From: Thiotrichaceae bacterium | Lineage (GTDB): Bacteria > Pseudomonadota > Gammaproteobacteria > Beggiatoales > Beggiatoaceae | Assembly: GCA_011391085.1 (NCBI GenBank) | Contig: JAABRD010000004.1 | Span: 1-64,000, forward strand | Direction: 5' to 3' | DNA length: 64,000 nt | Part shown: in pieces, positions 24,413 to 33,667 of the stretch | Layout: every line of letters starts with the position of its first letter | Numbering within the stretch: the first letter of the stretch is position 1 | Position numbers and translations under genes: made by a program | The notes under the pieces: generated by a model | What the model saw: only the letters and a program-made list of their open reading frames with translations | What the model was told of the DNA's origin: nothing | The model's database searches: none

Positions 24413-26833
24413 CTACAACCAATTCCCCACCAACAAAAACGGCGCCCAATACCCTGGATGCCAATAACGGTCCTGCGAAATTAACTTCCTTTGCGCATTT
24501 TGCAACGCCTTGGCCTTCGTAATCCCAGGGGTGCCTAGCAATTGTCGATAAAATTCGGAAATCACCAAGGAGGTGGCTTCGTCATCGACAAACCATAGAC
24601 TGGCAATGGCACTCCGCGCCCCGGATTTCAGGGCAACACCAGCCAATCCCAATGCTGCCTTGTCATTCCCGACGCCCGTTTTACATGCACTGAGTGTCAA
24701 CAACTCCACTGGTTTATCGCGAAACCGACTTAACCCAATGATGTCTTGGAGTTTATCCATCGTCATCTTATCCTTGTAAGCCAGTAGATAAGTATGCGCC
24801 GGATCCGCATCAAATTCGCCATGCGTCGCTAAATGGATAACCGAATAGGGAGTCATTTTTAACTGGTCGCGCAAGGTGTCCACCGAATATTCGCCGTTCA
24901 TCAAACGATGAGTTCGATTCTCGCCCACAATGCCTTGAATGGTATGAATTTCTTTTGGCACGTTACCCAATGGCGGATAGCCTTGAACGGCATCCGACAG
25001 GCCGATTAATAGCATTTTGCTATCTTCCCACCGAATCGGTTGTGGATCCGTTAAAGACAAACCTGGGGTGGTGACGATAGCAAATTTTTCTACCAAGAAC
25101 TGTTTGCCATCATTCAGAGTGGAAAACGGAATCAAACGTAATTTGCCGTCTGGAACAATAATCAACGTATCCACCTGATTAGCCGCCAGTTGCCCTTCCA
25201 CAGGTCGTATCATCCAGTCATAAATTTGACGCGACTCATATAAAAAGCGATTGTTGGGACGAGTTTGAAGTCCCAAACGTAACTTCCATGCCGTGTCATT
25301 CACCACCGTGGCAGGTACTGGAAGCACGATTTGTTGCAGATGACCACCCACACTCACCAGAACCTCTAAGCGTTCCGTCAATGGGATGGGATAAATCACA
25401 GCAGTTTTAGGCACTACGTTATCTAACAGCGTCTTCTTCGCGGCTAAGGCCACTACGCAATCATCCTGAAAATAGTTTTGCAACTCCGCCACCTTGGCCG
25501 CTTCAATGGTATTTCTAGCTTCCAACAACAACCGTTGCTTATCCGCCGGGTCCGACGTGGCACTGGCTTTTTGGAGAACTAAATCCGCCCATTCATAATA
25601 GACGGGGCGAACCATTTCATCAAACGTCCCAGGGGGCAGACGATAACCCACGTCGGTCATCAGTTGAATGGGGCTGAGAGTTTGACCGGCCAGTTGATAT
25701 TGGGCAATGGCTTGGTCCGGTTGACCTTGCGCCTTAAAAAGGCGGGCGAGTTGCCAATACCAACGATAGAGAATATATGGATAGTAACCTTGTTTGGCAA
25801 AAAAGACCGCCTGTCTAGTCAACGTTAGGGCCTCTTCATAACGCTTTTGCGACTCATATAACTGGCCCCAATAGCCATACGCACTGGAAATCGTGCTGAA
25901 ATCGTGCAACCGTTTCGCAATGCGCTGGGCATTTTGAAAAGCTGTCACGGCAAATTGTAACGTCTGTTGAGTCTCCATGGCAGACAACCCAGGTTCTTTC
26001 AAGAATTCCTGCGTCACCTGTTTTTCCTCCACCTCCAAATCCTCCGTCTCTTCATGCAACTCTTGCTGAACGGCCTGTTTCTCTTCCCCAAGATACTGGT
26101 CCTCTTGTAACACCTGTTGCGCCAGGAGTCCTACGGAGATGAGATGAGTCGCTTGCTGATGACTCTCAGGCAATTGATGAATCTGTTCCAAGGCAGCCAC
26201 TAACGCCTCGTGTACCTTTGGCAAAGGACTGTGACGCAAATCCACCTTGACTTGATTGAGAGAAATTTTGACTACCAATTCTTGGTCTTTGGCCCGCTGG
26301 GCAAACTGACGGGCATCTTGATAAGCCTTGAGGGCTTCTGGAAAACTGCCTAGAATGGCCAACACATTGCCTTGGGTGTTCAAAGCCATTGCCAATAAAT
26401 GCGGGTCTTGAGTGTGACGGGCATCGGCCACCGCCGCTTCAGCCAATTTTTGCGCATTTTCACTGCCGCCAATCGTTAACCAAGCATCGCTAAACTGGCT
26501 ATATACCACGGCCCGTCGGGCCACATCTTGGCTTTGTTCGGCCAACGTTAGGGCTTGGTCAAGCATTTTGACGCTATTGCGGTGCATCCCCAAATTTTGA
26601 TAAGCGGCGGCCAATCGTGTTAGGAGGTCAATCCGTTGACTGGGTGGGGCATCGTTGTCTTCCAAGGTTGCCAGGTATCTTTCCCACACTTTAGTTGCTT
26701 GTGGAAAATCACCTTGTTGAAACAGCGTATCCCCTTGAGAGAGTAAATCGTCAGGAGAATCGGTAGCGTAAAGGGAAGGGGTGATGGTTGTTAGCCAAAT
26801 AAGAATGAATTGAAATAGAGTTTGTCGCATCAT
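24413..26833 (-). CDS. Exported TPR-CHAT protease
   Basis: An 806-residue protein with a signal peptide (LFQFILIWLTTITPSLYA-TD), about ten TPR-like helical pairs (about 25-400, interrupted by an acidic, Glu-rich insertion near 255-285), and a C-terminal CHAT caspase-like domain. The catalytic dyad is visible: H671 in HLATHGEF and C717 in LSACKTG. CHAT proteases are clan CD cysteine peptidases. The TPR part probably binds partner or substrate, and the signal peptide places this one in the periplasm or outside. It stands alone, with repeats on both sides. Confidence 0.92.
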   Translation of the reverse strand: MMRQTLFQFILIWLTTITPSLYATDSPDDLLSQGDTLFQQGDFPQATKVWERYLATLEDNDAPPSQRIDLLTRLAAAYQNLGMHRNSVKMLDQALTLAEQSQDVARRAVVYSQFSDAWLTIGGSENAQKLAEAAVADARHTQDPHLLAMALNTQGNVLAILGSFPEALKAYQDARQFAQRAKDQELVVKISLNQVKVDLRHSPLPKVHEALVAALEQIHQLPESHQQATHLISVGLLAQQVLQEDQYLGEEKQAVQQELHEETEDLEVEEKQVTQEFLKEPGLSAMETQQTLQFAVTAFQNAQRIAKRLHDFSTISSAYGYWGQLYESQKRYEEALTLTRQAVFFAKQGYYPYILYRWYWQLARLFKAQGQPDQAIAQYQLAGQTLSPIQLMTDVGYRLPPGTFDEMVRPVYYEWADLVLQKASATSDPADKQRLLLEARNTIEAAKVAELQNYFQDDCVVALAAKKTLLDNVVPKTAVIYPIPLTERLEVLVSVGGHLQQIVLPVPATVVNDTAWKLRLGLQTRPNNRFLYESRQIYDWMIRPVEGQLAANQVDTLIIVPDGKLRLIPFSTLNDGKQFLVEKFAIVTTPGLSLTDPQPIRWEDSKMLLIGLSDAVQGYPPLGNVPKEIHTIQGIVGENRTHRLMNGEYSVDTLRDQLKMTPYSVIHLATHGEFDADPAHTYLLAYKDKMTMDKLQDIIGLSRFRDKPVELLTLSACKTGVGNDKAALGLAGVALKSGARSAIASLWFVDDEATSLVISEFYRQLLGTPGITKAKALQNAQRKLISQDRYWHPGYWAPFLLVGNWL

Positions 26834-27000
26834 GGGTTAAGGTTACTGAGAATAACGAGGGGATTGGGCTGATAAAAGTAATATTCCCTTATGTACAAAT
26901 TTATATGAATATTACTATAAAACTTGACTTTCATTGTGAAAAATATTGTAAATGAGAAATTTAAAAAAATCTAGTGATAGTTATCCACATTTATATTGCA

Positions 27001-27060
27001 AAAACTCAGGACTCCAAAGCGCAACTTTGTCATTACTCGAACAAAGCTACGCTTTTTTAT
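27001..27060. repeat. Family D palindrome (GACTCCAAAGCGTAGCTTTG type)
   Basis: Inverted repeat around AGGACTCCAAAGCGCAACTTTG ending in ACAAAGCTACGC and a T-run. Other copies: about 13980-14030, 16231-16275, 31700-31727, 38070-38092, 54178-54230 and 59623-59670. It lies upstream of the divergently oriented CHAT gene. The preceding 26834-27000 is AT-rich and featureless. Confidence 0.65.
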
Positions 27061-27112
27061 TTTTGAAGAATGAAAGTTAGAAGAAGAATGAAAGTTAGAA
27101 TATTAAAACATA

Positions 27113-27216
27113 GGTGGACTAGAGGCTTTAGCCGGAGGGCACCGGCTAAAGCCTCTAGTCCAGCAGGGCACCGGCTAAAGCCTCTAGTCCAGCAGGGCAC
27201 CGGCGGAAGCCTCTAG
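27113..27216. repeat. Family A cluster
   Basis: One forward copy (GGTGGACTAGAGGCTTTAGC) and three inverted copies, two of them tandem with a GTCCAGCAGGGCACCGGC linker. It is part of the 657-bp gene-free stretch between the CHAT gene and tRNA-Pro. Confidence 0.82.
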
Positions 27217-27274
27217 CTAGAATCCTATGCTCAAATATAATCAATATTTCGTGTTGAAGTGTTTATCAATTTTG

Positions 27275-27354
27275 GGTAATGATGCAATGTGGAGGATTTC
27301 CTTGGGGGGCAATTCTTGTGGTTGTCCCCACTTCACCCATATTGCATCACTACC
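27275..27354. mobile_element. Degenerate short family B MITE
   Basis: Ends GGTAATGATGCAATGTGG and CATATTGCATCACTACC are recognisable with one or two changes, around a ~40-bp unrelated core. CAATTTTG (27267-27274) and TGGTTTTG (27355-27362) could be a decayed target duplication. Confidence 0.7.
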
Positions 27355-27371
27355 TGGTTTTGCATGGGCAC

Positions 27372-27409
27372 AAAAAAAACCGGGCACTTTTCCGAAAGTA
27401 CCCGGTTTT
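27372..27409 (-). terminator. Rho-independent terminator downstream of tRNA-Pro
   Basis: Read on the minus strand: AAAACCGGGTACTTT, loop CGGA, AAAGTGCCCGGTTTT, continuing into a run of eight T. The stem is 15 bp with one G-T pair. It lies about 80 bases past the tRNA 3' end. The plus strand also has a short T-run, so it may work for both directions. Confidence 0.8.
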
Positions 27410-27490
27410 GGTATTGGGATGGTAATTATAGAGGAGAATAGTAGAGGATAATTTTATGGGGTTTTAAATCAAAAATTCCTAACAAAAACA

Positions 27491-27567
27491 TGGTCGGAGC
27501 GACGGGATTTGAACCCGTGACCCCCATCACCCCAAAATGGTGCGCTACCAGGCTGCGCCACGCTCCG
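27491..27567 (-). tRNA. tRNA-Pro (anticodon GGG)
   Basis: 77 bases with an encoded CCA end. The acceptor stem CGGAGCG pairs with CGCTCCG, the T arm contains GGTTCAAATCC, and the anticodon stem CCATT/GATGG encloses loop TTGGGGT, giving anticodon GGG. D-arm bases GCGCAGCCTGGTAGCGC are standard for tRNA-Pro. A phage-repressor-like gene lies next to it, at 27711. Confidence 0.96.
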
Positions 27568-27710
27568 ACTCTTTGACTCTAATTATATGGCGTGTGTTTT
27601 CATTTATCAAGATTTTTTTTAGATTTTTTTTCAGATAATTTTTCTTGTTGAGGTAACAGAATGATATATATAGATATTTTATTTATTTGCGGTTTTGAAT
27701 AGGTTACCTA

Positions 27711-28097
27711 TTAACTTTTTTCTAATCTGTCTATCCGTTGTTTAAGTTCACTCAATTCATGGAATAACTGGTCCATATTTTTTAATAACGAGGCGGTCAA
27801 GGTTTTATCCTCTGTCAAATAGGGCACCGGGCGTGGTTCTTGAATCGTATTCATAGCTGAATCAACCGCAGGGGAATATTCTTTCCAATACATTTGCCCC
27901 CGACCAAGCAACAACCAGTCTAGTGAAATTTTCTTTCTTTTTGCGACATCTACACAAATATGATAGGGAATGGTATTGCGATTCCGCCATGTACTAATCG
28001 TATTATAAGCAATACCTAAAAAATTAGCCAACTCATTATTATTTCTAGCACGAAAAACCTCAAACAACCTATCTATCACTTGGTTAGCTTCGTTCAT
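27711..28097 (-). CDS. Phage CI-type helix-turn-helix regulator
   Basis: 128 residues. The first ~68 match the bacteriophage CI repressor HTH domain: RLFEVFRARNNNELANFLGI, then YNTISTWRNRNTIPY as turn and recognition helix, and the typical DWLLLGRGQMY ending. The remainder is a linker and a C-terminal coiled coil (LLKNMDQLFHELSELKQRI) in place of the usual peptidase-like dimerisation domain. It may be a leftover of an integrated element next to the tRNA, now a host regulator. No other phage genes are visible. Confidence 0.82.
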   Translation of the reverse strand: MNEANQVIDRLFEVFRARNNNELANFLGIAYNTISTWRNRNTIPYHICVDVAKRKKISLDWLLLGRGQMYWKEYSPAVDSAMNTIQEPRPVPYLTEDKTLTASLLKNMDQLFHELSELKQRIDRLEKS

Positions 28098-28197
28098 ACA
28101 TATCGCAATTTGTTTAAAAAGTGTCGCATTCTTTGACAGTGTTACTGGTCTTTGATTTTATCCCCGTATACGGGCAATGCTGTTCAATTAAGGAATA

Positions 28198-28450
28198 AAC
28201 CTCCCGAAATGAAAATACAGGTGGACTAGAGGCTTTAGCCGGTAGGCGCAGAACAGAATTGAAATTGCGGTGCCCCGCCTTCCGGCTAAAGCCTCTAGTC
28301 CACCGTTATTTTAATTCTTTAGCGGCTTTGTGCCCCTGCCAACCGGCTAAAGCCTCTAGTCCACCGTTATTTTAATTCTTTGGCCACTTTGTGCCCCTGC
28401 CAACCAGCTAAAGCCTCTAGTCCACCTGTATTTATAATTTCGGGGAGGCT
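28198..28450. repeat. Large family A palindrome upstream of gyrA
   Basis: Outer arms CCTCCCGAAAT and ATTTCGGGGAGG pair. Inside them, GGTGGACTAGAGGCTTTAGC (28220) pairs with three inverted copies ending at 28426, two separated by a repeated TTATTTTAATTCTTT block. The remainder of the gap to gyrA (28451-28663) is AT-rich, with a possible -10 TATGAT at 28593-28598 and no convincing -35. Confidence 0.82.
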
Positions 28451-28663
28451 TTTATTCTTTAATTTAATGACATTAAGGGGTGGGGTGGAATGATTGCATA
28501 AATCTCAATTGTCATGCTTGTCACTATAACATAAAAATCTAAAAAATTTAAATATGTCAAACCCAAATATTTTAAATTTTGCCACAATGTGGTATGATAC
28601 AATCATTAAATAAATATCCTAATAAATTGTTATTTTGTGTCAAGTTAAGGTTAAAATATTTAC

Positions 28664-31315
28664 ATGAATACATTTGCCAAAGAAATCCTGCCTGTCAATA
28701 TTGAAGATGAAATGAAACAATCCTATCTGGATTACGCCATGAGTGTTATTGTCGGAAGGGCGTTGCCAGATGTGCGAGATGGGCTAAAACCTGTTCATCG
28801 GCGTGTGTTATATGCAATGAATGGACTAGGTAATACATGGAATAAGCCTTATAAAAAATCTGCAAGAATTGTGGGCGAGACCTTGGGACGTTTACACCCG
28901 CATGGTGACACTTCCGTTTATGACACCATTGTACGCATGGCGCAACCTTTTTCCTTACGTTACATGCTAGTCGATGGGCAGGGGAATTTCGGTTCGATTG
29001 ACAATGACGCCCCCGCTGCCATGCGTTATACCGAAATTCGGATGGCCAAAATCACCCAGGAATTATTGACGGACCTGGATAAGGAAACTGTTGATTTTGT
29101 TCCAAATTATGACGGTTCAGAAGAAGAACCGAGTATTTTTCCCACTCGTCTGCCCAATTTGTTAATCAATGGTTCCAGTGGCATTGCCGTTGGCATGGCG
29201 ACGAATATCCCACCCCATAACTTGCGTGAAGTGATTAATGCCTGTGTCGCTTTGATTGAGACACCCAATTTGTTATTGGGGGACTTGATGAAATATATGC
29301 CTGGCCCAGATTTTCCAACCGCAGGGATTATTTATGGGGCCAATGGCATTGTCGAAGGTTATCGGACAGGACGTGGACGCATTTACATTCGGGCCCGCAC
29401 GCAAATCGAAGAGGATGAAAATGGCAAACAAAGGATTGTGGCAATTGAATTGCCTTATCAAGTCAACAAAGCGCGGCTGGTAGAAAAAATTGCGGAACTG
29501 GTCAAAGACAAAAAACTGGAAGGCATCACCGAGTTGCGGGATGAATCGGATAAAGACGGCATTCGCGTTGTCATTGAACTGCGGCGGGGTGAAAATGCGG
29601 ACGTGATTTTGAACAATTTGTATCAACAAACCCAATTGCAAATTGCCTTTGGCTTCAACATGGTCGCCTTGGTCAATGGGCAACCACGCCTGTTAAGTCT
29701 CAAGGAATTGATTGAATTTTTCCTGCGTCATCGTCGTGAAGTGGTGACACGCCGCACCGTTTTTGAAGTACGCAAAGCCAGAGACCGTGCGCATATTTTG
29801 GAAGGTTTAGCCATTGCCTTGACTAACATTGACGACATGATTGTCTTGATTAAAGGCGCCAAATCATCCCAGGAAGCCCGCGACGGTTTGTTGACCCGTG
29901 TCTGGCAACCGGGCGTGGTGACAAACATGTTGCAACACACCGGTGCCAACGCCTCCCGTCCAGAACAGTTGCCCGTCGAATTTGGCCTGAGTGAAGCTGG
30001 TTATCGTCTCTCAGAGGTTCAAGCCCAGGCCATTTTAGACTTACGGTTACACCGCTTGACCGGTTTGGAACAAGGCAAAATTTTGGAAGAATATCGAACT
30101 GTCTTAGACCACATTCAACAACTGCTAGAGATTCTCCATCACCAGGACCGCTTAATGCAGGTGATAAAAACAGAATTGTTAGCGGTCCGCGATGACTATG
30201 GCGATGCCCGCCGCACCGAAATTGTCTTGGATGGTGTCACCTTGCGCATGGAAGATTTGATTACGGAGGAGGACGTCGTAGTGACTCTCTCCCATGAAGG
30301 GTATGTCAAGTCTCAACCCGTCAGCAGTTATGCCTCTCAACGACGCGGCGGACGTGGCAAATCGGCCACTCAGATGAAAGACGAAGACTTTATTGATAAA
30401 CTGTTTGTCGTCAGTACCCATGACACCATTTTATGTTTTAGCAGTGCTGGGAAAGCCTATTGGCTAAAAGTCTATGAATTACCCCAAGCCAGTCGCACCT
30501 CGCGGGGCCGACCGATAGTCAATTTATTGCCATTGGAGGACAAAGAACGCATCAACGCCGTGTTACCCGTCCGCGAATTTGTGGAGAACCGATTTGTGTT
30601 CATGGCCACGGCCAAAGGGACGGTCAAGAAAACCTCTCTCATTGAGTTTTCACGGCCTCGATCCAATGGAATCATTGCCTTGACTTTGGAAGAAAATGAC
30701 CAAGTCATTGGTGTTGACATCACCGACGGTCAACAAGATGTCATGTTATTCAGCCGCGACGGCAAAGCCGTGCGTTTCAGTGAAGAAGCCGTGCGTACGG
30801 TGGGACGCACCGCCAAGGGTGTACGTGGCATTAACCTCTCCCCCGAAGACCGTGTCATCTCGTTGATTATCACTCATACAGGTGGCACCATCTTAACCGC
30901 CACCGTCAATGGTTTTGGCAAACGCACTCCCATCTTCGAATATCCCACCAAGGGACGCGGTGGCAAGGGTGTGATTGCCATCAAAACGTCGGAACGCAAT
31001 GGTGAAGTCGTAGGCGCCATCCAAGTGGAAGACAATGATGACGTGATGTTAATTAGCAACAAAGGTACTTTAGTACGCACCCCTGTCAACGGCATTTCCG
31101 TCGTCAGTCGCAACACCCAAGGCGTCAGTTTAATTCGTTTGGCAGAAGGCGAACAACTAGTGGGAATCGAACGAGTCGTCGAATTAGGCGACAGTGGTAG
31201 CGACAGCAGTGGTGACAGCAATGATGAAAGTAGTGACAACAACAACAGTGAGAATGAAGACGACAGTGGTGTCTTCAACCCTGGTGAACCTAACGCGGAG
31301 GATAAAAACAATTGA
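28664..31315 (+). CDS. gyrA: DNA gyrase subunit A
   Basis: The 883-residue breakage-reunion subunit of gyrase. The catalytic tyrosine is Y122 (RYTEIRM). The quinolone-resistance region reads [17 protein letters not shown], with Thr at the usual Ser83 position and Asp87 intact. The GyrA box QRRGGRG starts the C-terminal DNA-wrapping propeller. The last ~45 residues are an acidic Ser/Asp/Asn-rich tail ([18 protein letters not shown]). Its stop overlaps a TTG that opens the frame of the SMR gene, whose likely ATG is 18 bases further on. Confidence 0.98.
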   Translation: MNTFAKEILPVNIEDEMKQSYLDYAMSVIVGRALPDVRDGLKPVHRRVLYAMNGLGNTWNKPYKKSARIVGETLGRLHPHGDTSVYDTIVRMAQPFSLRYMLVDGQGNFGSIDNDAPAAMRYTEIRMAKITQELLTDLDKETVDFVPNYDGSEEEPSIFPTRLPNLLINGSSGIAVGMATNIPPHNLREVINACVALIETPNLLLGDLMKYMPGPDFPTAGIIYGANGIVEGYRTGRGRIYIRARTQIEEDENGKQRIVAIELPYQVNKARLVEKIAELVKDKKLEGITELRDESDKDGIRVVIELRRGENADVILNNLYQQTQLQIAFGFNMVALVNGQPRLLSLKELIEFFLRHRREVVTRRTVFEVRKARDRAHILEGLAIALTNIDDMIVLIKGAKSSQEARDGLLTRVWQPGVVTNMLQHTGANASRPEQLPVEFGLSEAGYRLSEVQAQAILDLRLHRLTGLEQGKILEEYRTVLDHIQQLLEILHHQDRLMQVIKTELLAVRDDYGDARRTEIVLDGVTLRMEDLITEEDVVVTLSHEGYVKSQPVSSYASQRRGGRGKSATQMKDEDFIDKLFVVSTHDTILCFSSAGKAYWLKVYELPQASRTSRGRPIVNLLPLEDKERINAVLPVREFVENRFVFMATAKGTVKKTSLIEFSRPRSNGIIALTLEENDQVIGVDITDGQQDVMLFSRDGKAVRFSEEAVRTVGRTAKGVRGINLSPEDRVISLIITHTGGTILTATVNGFGKRTPIFEYPTKGRGGKGVIAIKTSERNGEVVGAIQVEDNDDVMLISNKGTLVRTPVNGISVVSRNTQGVSLIRLAEGEQLVGIERVVELGDSGSDSSGDSNDESSDNNNSENEDDSGVFNPGEPNAEDKNN

Positions 31316-31332
31316 CAAGCGGCTTTGATAAA

Positions 31333-31653
31333 ATGAGTTGGTCGATCCTAATTATAGCTATCGTGCTAGAAGTCTCTGGCACCATTTGCATGAAACTGTC
31401 AGAAGGCTTTACCAAAGTGGGACCTTCGATAGCCATGTTAATTTTTTACCTAGTCGGCTTGGCATTTTTAGCTGTCGCTTTGAGAAAAATTGACGTGAGT
31501 GTTGCTTACGCCATCTGGTCGGGATTAGGCACCGCATTAATAGCGGTGGTCGGTATGATATGGTTTAAAGAACCTATGTCGACGCTAAAGTTCGTGTCCT
31601 TGATGTTGATTATTTTGGGCGTAGTGGGGTTGAATTTACAAGCGGGGACATGA
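31333..31653 (+). CDS. Small multidrug resistance (SMR) family transporter
   Basis: 106 residues with four membrane helices. The conserved membrane glutamate is E13 (IVLEVSGT), followed by CMKLSEGF, AYAIWSGLGT and a last helix VSLMLIILGVVGLNL. SMR proteins work as dimers, exchanging protons for cationic drugs, polyamines or guanidinium; AYAIWSG and WFKEP fit the EmrE/QacE type. ATG 31333 gives the family length; a TTG at 31312 overlaps the gyrA stop. It is probably co-transcribed with gyrA. Confidence 0.9.
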   Translation: MSWSILIIAIVLEVSGTICMKLSEGFTKVGPSIAMLIFYLVGLAFLAVALRKIDVSVAYAIWSGLGTALIAVVGMIWFKEPMSTLKFVSLMLIILGVVGLNLQAGT

Positions 31654-31699
31654 GAGAATCAGGACTCGTCTCAACCCCAGGTAATCATGACCTACCCCA

Positions 31700-31727
31700 G
31701 GAGTCCAAAGCTACGCTTTGGACTCCT
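31700..31727. repeat. Family D short palindrome
   Basis: GGAGTCCAAAGC and GCTTTGGACTCC with a minimal centre (TAC). It sits immediately before a family J element. Confidence 0.75.
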
Positions 31728-31742
31728 GAATATCGTATCACC

Positions 31743-31865
31743 CAGGACTTACGCAACCACTTTTGTAACACTCGTTGATTTGATACCCCCCTATCCCCGT
31801 ACACGGGGGGAATCACTCCCTCCCTGCGTGCGGGGAGGGTTGGGGAGGGGTGAATGCGTAAGTTC
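31743..31865. mobile_element. Family J MITE with target duplication
   Basis: Ends AGGACTTACGCAA and TGCGTAAGTTC are inverted. The core holds CCCCTATCCCCGTACACGG and GTGCGGGGAGGGTTGGGG palindromes. It is flanked by TATCACC at 31736-31742 and 31866-31872. The second copy at 40852-40976 has the same architecture in the opposite orientation. It lies 27 bases before the Sel1 gene start. Confidence 0.85.
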
Positions 31866-31892
31866 TATCACCTTTAAAATGAGGCTATCACT

Positions 31893-32369
31893 ATGTTAAA
31901 TTCGTTGCAAGACACTCCTTTAACTACTCTCTACAACGCTGCCGAACAAGGTAATTGTGAGGCACAATATCAACTGGGCTTAAAATATCTGAACGGTGAC
32001 GGCGTTCCACATAGTTTGGTACAAGCTGCGCAATGGTTTCACAGCGCCGCTGAATTGGGCCAAGTAGATGCGCAATATCAACTCGGTTTACGATATGAAC
32101 GAGGCGAAGGCGTTCCACAAAATTCGCAACAAGCCTGGCAATGGTTAATGACTGCGGCGGAGGGTGGGCAACCAGGGGCGTTAAGGAAAGTTGAGGAGAA
32201 CCGACAAGAACGTTACAGAAATAGCATACAACTGATTAAGCAATGGATGAATGAAGATGATGGCTATGATGAACGAGTGTGGCCACAGATTAGACGGGAA
32301 CTCCAAAAAAATACTTGGGGTTATTCTGAAGACGAAAAGGAGGAGGCATTAAGTGAAATTTCTCCTTGA
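31893..32369 (+). CDS. Sel1-repeat protein paired with a PIN protein
   Basis: 158 residues with two clear Sel1-like repeats (EAQYQLGLKYLNGDGVPHS and DAQYQLGLRYERGEGVPQN), then a charged tail of about 60 residues. Sel1 repeats form TPR-like solenoids used for protein binding. No signal peptide. Its end overlaps the GTG start of the PIN gene by 17 bases, so the two are probably translated together; by position it could be the antitoxin-like partner, but its fold is not a typical DNA-binding antitoxin. Confidence 0.78.
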   Translation: MLNSLQDTPLTTLYNAAEQGNCEAQYQLGLKYLNGDGVPHSLVQAAQWFHSAAELGQVDAQYQLGLRYERGEGVPQNSQQAWQWLMTAAEGGQPGALRKVEENRQERYRNSIQLIKQWMNEDDGYDERVWPQIRRELQKNTWGYSEDEKEEALSEISP

Positions 32370-32832
32370 TACCGGTGTGCTAGGCGAATTTTGTCACCCG
32401 AACACCAAAAAATATTTGCCCAAAATAAATCTATTTTTGGACCATGTTGAACAAGGCAAAGATGGTGTTTTTATTCCTGAGATTGCTGATTATGAATTAC
32501 GGCGAGAACTTCTACGTTTTGCCATGCGAAATAATCAAACAAACTCAAGGAGTTTGGAACGGCTAGACAATTTGGTTAGAGTTTATGGTTTTGAATATCT
32601 CCCCATGACCACGCCGATGTGGCGCCAAGCAGCCGAACTCTGGGCACACGCCCGAAACTTAGGGCAACCCATTGCCGACCCCAAAGAATTAGGTGGTGAT
32701 GTGATTCTCGCTGCCCAAGCCTTGTCAGTAGGAGGTGTCGTGATTACCACTAATGTGAAACATCTGGCGCGATTTGTGGTGGCCAAGGGTTGGGATGAAT
32801 TAATTGAGGAATGGACTGCTGAAATGGGATAA
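32353..32832 (+). CDS. PIN-domain ribonuclease, VapC-like
   Basis: 159 residues. The PIN acidic residues are visible: D6 in LLDTGVLGEF, Glu in DYELRRELL, Asp in GGDVILAAQA, and the final TTNVKHLARF. GTG start at 32353, with AGGAGG 6 bases upstream, overlapping the Sel1 gene by 17 bases. VapC-type toxins cut tRNA or rRNA. The upstream Sel1 protein is in the antitoxin position. Confidence 0.82.
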   Translation: MKFLLDTGVLGEFCHPNTKKYLPKINLFLDHVEQGKDGVFIPEIADYELRRELLRFAMRNNQTNSRSLERLDNLVRVYGFEYLPMTTPMWRQAAELWAHARNLGQPIADPKELGGDVILAAQALSVGGVVITTNVKHLARFVVAKGWDELIEEWTAEMG

Positions 32833-32915
32833 TTTCTGGCGACAGGATAATGCTTGACAACTCGTTGCCAGTAATGGTAAATTAGTGTCTCTCGACTACT
32901 TACTATTCATTCCCC

Positions 32916-33494
32916 ATGATATACCTCGCTTCCCACTCCCCGCGTCGGCGCCAATTACTTGACCAAATTCATGTCACTTATCAATCTCTAGCCGTTCACA
33001 TCGATGAAACGCCTCATCCTCAAGAATCTCCTCAAGATTATGTTCAACGTCTCGCTTTCGCAAAAGCCCGTGCGGCCCGCACTCTCGTTGATACGAGTCA
33101 CCCTATTTTAGCTGCCGATACCGCAGTCGTCTGTGATGCACAAATTTTTGGCAAACCTACGGATATCGAAGATGCGAAACAAATGCTGATTCAATTATCA
33201 GGACGTAGCCATCAAGTAATGACGGCCATCGCCCTGGTGACGCCTAATCAAGAAAAAGTCCGTCTCAATATCAGCCAGGTTTATTTTCGCGCACTCTCTG
33301 GTGCGGAAATAGACGCCTATATTACCACCGGTGAACCGCTTGACAAGGCCGGTAGTTATGCTATTCAAGGATTGGCGAGTATCTTTATAGAACGTTTGGA
33401 AGGCAGTTATTCTGGCGTCATGGGATTACCTTTGTATGAAACGGCTATGTTGTTGACAGAAATAGGAATCAATTCGCTTGCCAATGGAAAATGA
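32916..33494 (+). CDS. maf: Maf family nucleoside triphosphate pyrophosphatase
   Basis: 192 residues. Motifs: SHSPRRRQLL near the N-terminus, ADTAVV, GKPTD, MLIQLSGRSHQVMTA and GSYAIQG with SYSGVMGLPLYET. Maf enzymes hydrolyse dTTP/UTP or modified nucleotides to monophosphates, as house-cleaning. The IQG and SYSGVMGLP blocks fit the YhdE-type (dTTP/UTP) branch. Cytoplasmic and probably monocistronic. Confidence 0.93.
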   Translation: MIYLASHSPRRRQLLDQIHVTYQSLAVHIDETPHPQESPQDYVQRLAFAKARAARTLVDTSHPILAADTAVVCDAQIFGKPTDIEDAKQMLIQLSGRSHQVMTAIALVTPNQEKVRLNISQVYFRALSGAEIDAYITTGEPLDKAGSYAIQGLASIFIERLEGSYSGVMGLPLYETAMLLTEIGINSLANGK

Positions 33495-33525
33495 ATAATG
33501 GATAATGGATTTAAACGTAGCTAAC

Positions 33526-33599
33526 GTAGGGTGGATTAAGCGAAGCGTATCCACCTGAATTTCTAAAGCGGTGGATACGCTTCGCTTAATCCACCCTAC
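33526..33599. repeat. Family G palindrome
   Basis: GTAGGGTGGATTAAGCGAAG and its inverted copy, a ~30-bp stem with a short loop. A second full copy is at 60886-60958 and a half copy at 59692-59721. It is followed by a decayed family A stretch (33600-33640). Confidence 0.85.
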
Positions 33600-33667
33600 C
33601 TTAACTTAACGGCATTGCGCCTAAAACTTCTAGTCCACTATCCATTTTCCATTAAATCCACTATCCT

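Noticed and set aside
27227..27451. 74-codon plus-strand frame before tRNA-Pro
   Set aside because: Composed of a degenerate MITE and the terminator hairpin.
28570..28598. gyrA promoter with TATGAT
   Set aside because: The -10 is good, but no acceptable -35 is found at 16-18 bases; not listed as a separate feature.
30874..31311. 145-codon antisense frame rich in Leu and Ser
   Set aside because: Antisense to gyrA; its composition is explained by the acidic repeat tail of gyrA read backwards.
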